Positions 60,731 to 64,000 of a DNA stretch of 64,000 nt are shown one piece after another. The DNA lies in NCBI RefSeq assembly GCF_009709575.1, contig NZ_WIXO01000001.1, positions 3,846,001-3,910,000 on the forward strand. The letters are read 5' to 3'. The position numbers and the translations under genes are program-made. The notes below the pieces were generated by a model that made no database searches, was not told where the DNA came from, and saw only the letters and a list, made by a program, of their open reading frames with translations. Origin of the DNA: Streptomyces taklimakanensis. GTDB taxonomy: Bacteria > Actinomycetota > Actinomycetes > Streptomycetales > Streptomycetaceae. Each line of letters opens with the position of its first letter. Positions within the stretch are counted from its first letter, which is position 1.

Positions 60731-62926
60731 TTGAGCCGTGAAACTGACAGTCCGTCCTCCGGCCCCCGAGTGGGGGGCGGCGCCGCCTACCCGCAGGGGG
60801 CCGAGCCCTACGGCACGCCGGAGGGCGGCGCACCGGGCGAGTCCGGCGCGCGGTCGGACGAGCCGAAGACCGAGACCACGCTGACCACCCGCATCCGGAT
60901 CAACATCCCGGGTTCCCGCCCCATCCCGCCGGTTGTGATGCGCAAGCCCGTGGGCGAGAAGGGCGACACCGGCGCGGACACCGGGGACGCCGCCGGCGCC
61001 GCACCGGGCGCGCGGAGCGGCGCGAACGGAACGGACGACGGAACGGACGGGGCCCCGGGTGGCGCGGCCACCCCCGCCGGGGGCGTCCCGCGCGCGACCC
61101 GGGGGGCGAACGGCGCCGCGGCGCCGGGGCCGTCCGGAGCGGGGAGTCCGTCCGCCAACGGTGGCGCCAGGCCGACCAGTTCCTGGTTCGCGCCCCGCAA
61201 GCCCCCCGCGCCGAGCGACGCTTCGGACGGCGTGCCCCGTACCCCCAGGACTCCCGGTGCCCCCACCGGCCCGGGGGCCGCGCCGGGCCCCGACGGAACC
61301 GCCGGAGGTGTCGGACCGGGGACCGAGGCGTACGTCGGACTGCCGTCCCAGCGCACCGACACCCCACCGCACGGCTTCCGGCCCGAGCCCGTGGACTCCA
61401 CGAGGGGCACCGACCCGTTCGGCGCCCTCCGGGAGGACTCGCCGGCCGCCGGGCCGGGCGGCACCCCGCCCCACGGTTTCCGCGTGACGGCCGACGGTCC
61501 GGAGGAGCCCGCGGGGCCGACGACCGGACCGGCCACCGGCGAGTCGCTGCTCCCGCCCGGGTTCCGACAGCGACCGGACGAGCCCCGGCCCTTTGACCCC
61601 ACCGACACCGGACAGCACCCCGTGCCCGGGTCCGGTGCCGGTCCGGACGCGGCGCCCGAGCCGCCGTCGGTCGGCGGCCCCCCGCTCGACCTCGGCGGTC
61701 CGGCACCCGCCGACCGGGAGCGGATCTTCGGCGACACGCCGGCCGACGACGGGCGAGACGCCTTCGACGGCCTCGACGCCTTCGACAGGCACGACGCCTT
61801 CGACAGGCACGACGCCTTCGACAGGCACGACGCCTTCGACGGGCACGACCAGGACGGAGGCGGTGTCGGCGGTGTCGGCGGTGTCGGCGGCGCCGATCAC
61901 GACGGAGGCGCCGATCACGACGGCGACGTCGGTCACGAGGAGCCCGAACCGCGGCCCGCGGACGCGCCCGCCCGGCGTGGTCGCTCCAAACTGGCGCTGC
62001 TCGGCGCCGCCGTCGTCGGAGCGCTCGGCATCGCGTACGGCGCCGGGTTGCTGCTGGACCACGCCGACGTCCCCAACGGCACCACCGTGCTCGGTGTGGA
62101 GATCGGCGGCACCAGCAAGCAGGAGGCGGTGAACAAGCTCGAATCCGTCCTCGGCGAACGTGCCGAGCAGCCGCTGCTCCTCGACGTCGAGGGCGAACGG
62201 AAGAAGCTCAAGCCGAGCGTCGCGGGCCTGACCTTCGACACCGAGACCACCGTGGACAGGGTCGCCGGGCGGGACTACAACCCCGTCTCCGTCATCGGAT
62301 CCCTCTTCGGCGGCACCCGGGAGGCCGAGCCGGCCCTCACCGTCGACGAGGAGAAGCTCGCGGCGGCGCTGAAGGACCTGACCGCCCAGGAGGGCTCCGA
62401 CGGGGCTCGGGAGGGCGCGGTCAGGTTCACCGGCGGAAAGGCCGTCGGCGTCCCCGGCGAGCCCTACGAGCAGGTGGACGTCGCCAAGAGCACCGACCTG
62501 CTGGAGGACGCCTACCGCGAGCAGATCGCCACCGGCACGGAGGCCGCCGTCGCCCTGCCGGTCTCCGTGAAGCAGCCCCGGATCGACCGGGAGGAGATCG
62601 ACCGGGCGATCCGGGAGTTCGGCGAGCCGGCGATGTCCGGCCTGGTCACGGTCCGGGCCGGGGACAGGTCGATCGCGTTCAGCCCCACGGGGACGCTGCC
62701 GAAGTTCCTGTCCATGGAGCCGGTCGGGGACAAGCTCGTGGACACCTACGACCTGGAGGTGCTCCAGGAGCTGTACGGAGGGACCTTCGACGGAGTCCTG
62801 GTCGCCCGCGGCAACGGCACCAAGACCCCGGTCACCCCGCAGGACGTCGCGGGCGCGCTGCGCGAGGCGCTGCGACAGACCGACCCGGCCAAGCGGGTCG
62901 GCGTCATCGAACTCGACCCGCAGTAG
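60731..62926 (+). CDS. Membrane-anchored peptidoglycan-binding protein with repeat tract
   Basis: A 731-residue protein. The cytoplasmic N-terminus (about 1-410) is low-complexity, Pro/Gly/Ala-rich, with a conserved TETTLTTRIRINIPGSRPIPP motif near residue 45 and an Asp/His-rich repeat region at about 343-372. A single transmembrane helix (LALLGAAVVGALGIAYGAGLLL, about 421-442) is followed by an extracytoplasmic part (about 450-731) resembling PG_binding_4/VanW-associated domains (VPNGTTVLGVEIGG, AGDRSIAFSPTG). It likely links cytoplasm and cell wall. The start is TTG 60731 with GGGAGA upstream. Confidence 0.82.
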   Translation: MSRETDSPSSGPRVGGGAAYPQGAEPYGTPEGGAPGESGARSDEPKTETTLTTRIRINIPGSRPIPPVVMRKPVGEKGDTGADTGDAAGAAPGARSGANGTDDGTDGAPGGAATPAGGVPRATRGANGAAAPGPSGAGSPSANGGARPTSSWFAPRKPPAPSDASDGVPRTPRTPGAPTGPGAAPGPDGTAGGVGPGTEAYVGLPSQRTDTPPHGFRPEPVDSTRGTDPFGALREDSPAAGPGGTPPHGFRVTADGPEEPAGPTTGPATGESLLPPGFRQRPDEPRPFDPTDTGQHPVPGSGAGPDAAPEPPSVGGPPLDLGGPAPADRERIFGDTPADDGRDAFDGLDAFDRHDAFDRHDAFDRHDAFDGHDQDGGGVGGVGGVGGADHDGGADHDGDVGHEEPEPRPADAPARRGRSKLALLGAAVVGALGIAYGAGLLLDHADVPNGTTVLGVEIGGTSKQEAVNKLESVLGERAEQPLLLDVEGERKKLKPSVAGLTFDTETTVDRVAGRDYNPVSVIGSLFGGTREAEPALTVDEEKLAAALKDLTAQEGSDGAREGAVRFTGGKAVGVPGEPYEQVDVAKSTDLLEDAYREQIATGTEAAVALPVSVKQPRIDREEIDRAIREFGEPAMSGLVTVRAGDRSIAFSPTGTLPKFLSMEPVGDKLVDTYDLEVLQELYGGTFDGVLVARGNGTKTPVTPQDVAGALREALRQTDPAKRVGVIELDPQ
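61757..61846 (+). repeat. Five tandem 18-bp repeats (coding)
   Basis: The 18-nt unit GACGCCTTCGACAGGCAC, encoding DAFDRH, recurs five times in register (61757-61846), with the first and last copies varied. It is followed by three GGCGGTGTC units. Array length is expected to vary between strains. Confidence 0.9.
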
Positions 62927-62958
62927 GCGCGCGCCGCCCCGGGCACCGGGACGGCGCG

Positions 62959-63006
62959 ACGTGCGGCCCGCGCCCGGCTCAGTTGAGCCGGGCGCGGGCC
63001 GCACGT
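62959..63006. terminator. 23-bp perfect hairpin overlapping a gene's 3' end
   Basis: A perfect 23-bp inverted repeat (62959-62981 with 62984-63006) has only a 2-nt loop. It lies between convergent genes and includes the last nine codons and the stop codon of the SirB1-like gene (stop at 62979-62981). Confidence 0.85.
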
Positions 63007-63836
63007 GCCTCGCGGCGCACCGCCTCGGCCGCGTTGGGCTCCATCGCCGCCACCATGCCCGCGTACGCCTCCAACTCCCGGGCACCGCCCGCGAAGTCGC
63101 CGCGCTCGACCAGCAGCCGCGCCCGCTCGTGCCGGAGCCGGGCCGGGTGGTGCGGCAACAGCAGCGACAGTTCCACCGCCCACAGCCGGACGTCCGTGTG
63201 CTCGGGACGGGCCGCCGCCCACGCACGGATGTTGTTCAGCACGCGCAGCACGATCTCCAGCGGACCGGCGGGCTGCAGCATCGCCTCCGTCGGGGCCGCG
63301 CCCGTCGTGCCGGCCACCAGCAGGTCCACGTCCCGGTCGTCCAGGGGCAGTCCGCCCGCGAAGGGGTCGACCAGCACGTGCTCGCCCCGCGGATCACCGA
63401 GTCCCACCACGAAGTGCCCCGGCAGCGCCACCCCGTACACCGGCGCACCCGCACGGCGCGCCACCTCGATCCACACCACCGACAACAGGATCGGCAGCCC
63501 GCGCCGCCGCCGCAGCACCTCGCCCAGCAGCGAGGACTCCAGCCGCCGGTAGTCGGCGGGGGTGCCGTGGAAGCCGCACCGGTCGCCGAGGAGCTCCTCC
63601 AGGGCGCGCGCCCAGGAACGCGGGGAGCGTGCCGGTTCGTACGGCAGCAGGCCCGTCAGCCGGTCCAACTCGATCTGGGCCTCGTCCACGCCCTTCCCCG
63701 CCCACCCGGGGTCCGCCTCGGCGTTGATCAGCAGGCACAGCAGCGCGAGGTCGGGCCGTGCCGCCCGCGCGGCCTCGGCGAAGCGTTCCCGCACCGTCCC
63801 GTCGCCGTTCTCGTCGTCCGCAAACCCACCATCCAT
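62979..63836 (-). CDS. SirB1/transglutaminase-like family protein
   Basis: A 285-residue protein. The N-terminal transglutaminase-like domain (about 25-200) has LGDRCGFHGTPADYRRLESSLLGEVLRRRRGLPILLSVVWIEVARRAGAP and YGVALPGHFVVGL, the SirB1 pattern; the catalytic Cys of true transglutaminases is not obvious. The C-terminal half (about 205-285) is TPR-like helical repeats. Function unknown. Its final codons are formed by the terminator hairpin arm. Confidence 0.88.
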   Translation of the reverse strand: MDGGFADDENGDGTVRERFAEAARAARPDLALLCLLINAEADPGWAGKGVDEAQIELDRLTGLLPYEPARSPRSWARALEELLGDRCGFHGTPADYRRLESSLLGEVLRRRRGLPILLSVVWIEVARRAGAPVYGVALPGHFVVGLGDPRGEHVLVDPFAGGLPLDDRDVDLLVAGTTGAAPTEAMLQPAGPLEIVLRVLNNIRAWAAARPEHTDVRLWAVELSLLLPHHPARLRHERARLLVERGDFAGGARELEAYAGMVAAMEPNAAEAVRREARAARARLN

Positions 63837-63927
63837 GGGACTCTCCTACCCGCTGTCACCGTGCCCGCGGTACCCGGCGCCCCGTTTCCGCGGTCCCGTC
63901 CCGTTCCGTCCCGGCGCCACCCGCGGA

Positions 63928-64000
63928 TCAGGCCCGGGGCGCGCGGCGGTAGTGGTAGGCGTGGTGGTCGACGAAGCCCAACCGGTCGTAGAGGGCCAGG
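63928..64000 (-). CDS. GNAT family N-acetyltransferase (3' end only)
   Basis: The last 24 codons of a gene entering from the right edge read LALYDRLGFVDHHAYHYRRA and end RPRA. The L-Y-x-x-L-G-F-x-x-H-x-Y-H-Y-R pattern is the C-terminal strand of GNAT acetyltransferases. Substrate not determinable. Confidence 0.7.
   Translation of the reverse strand, partial: LALYDRLGFVDHHAYHYRRAPRA

Noticed and set aside
61757..61900. Possible CRISPR-like array
   Set aside because: The 18-bp units are contiguous without spacers, in frame, and encode a hexapeptide repeat.
60449..63226. 925-residue minus-strand open frame
   Set aside because: It is antisense to the peptidoglycan-binding protein gene and Gly/Arg-rich without motifs. 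The plus-strand frame has a clear transmembrane helix and domain.

Overview
The window is chromosomal DNA from a high-GC actinomycete, almost certainly Streptomyces or a close relative. The evidence is strong C/G third-position bias, a WhiB-family gene, mycothiol biosynthesis (mshB), several SpoIIE-type phosphatase/ATPase fusions, a five-gene oligopeptide importer with the bldKABCDE gene order, frequent leaderless starts (TAnnnT about 6-7 nt upstream of ATG/GTG), and one in-frame TTA codon. Statements about synteny with S. coelicolor are from memory; no search was run.

Region 1 (1-16 kb): an AI-2E-type permease; an SPFH protein overlapping a small ribbon-helix-helix-like gene; a PadR-regulated ABC exporter operon; a DUF1707/LiaF-like regulator-type protein; class I and class II fumarases nearly back to back; a DUF402 hydrolase; a methyltransferase; and a GAF/PP2C/HATPase protein.

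Region 2 (15-24.6 kb): peroxide defence (ahpC-ahpD divergent from oxyR), a Wbl iron-sulfur protein, glpX, a DUF4245 lipid-anchored or membrane protein, xseAB, ispH, a DUF6542 membrane protein and ychF. These are conserved housekeeping genes.

Region 3 (24.6-38 kb): a more accessory stretch with a RelE-like toxin lacking a full antitoxin, a SNF2-family helicase, a secreted subtilisin with a P-domain, a GntR/UTRA regulator, a small SPOR-like protein carrying the TTA codon, two more multi-domain SpoIIE phosphatases, then typA.

Region 4 (38-56.4 kb): three consecutive five-gene peptide ABC importers. The first two (SBP-permease-permease-ATPase-ATPase) have clearly diverged binding proteins and permeases but carry essentially identical ATPase gene pairs, in two blocks of about 1.0 kb with sharp edges and unusual codon usage. 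This suggests recent gene conversion or replacement. The third (permease-SBP-permease-ATPase-ATPase) matches the bldK layout and has a DasR-type dre-like palindrome upstream. Perfect intercistronic hairpins follow the binding-protein gene in clusters 1 and 3.

Region 5 (56.4-64 kb): a convergent S9 peptidase, a small membrane protein, mshB with a DUF6113 gene, a large membrane-anchored peptidoglycan-binding protein with an 18-bp repeat tract, a SirB1-like protein, and the 3' end of a GNAT acetyltransferase.

No tRNA, rRNA, CRISPR array, transposase or complete prophage was seen. No wholly unknown multi-gene system stands out. The strongest unusual signals are the homogenised ATPase pairs, the dre-like site before the bldK-type operon, the SPFH/RHH pair with its operator-like dyad, and the broken toxin-antitoxin locus beside the SNF2 helicase.
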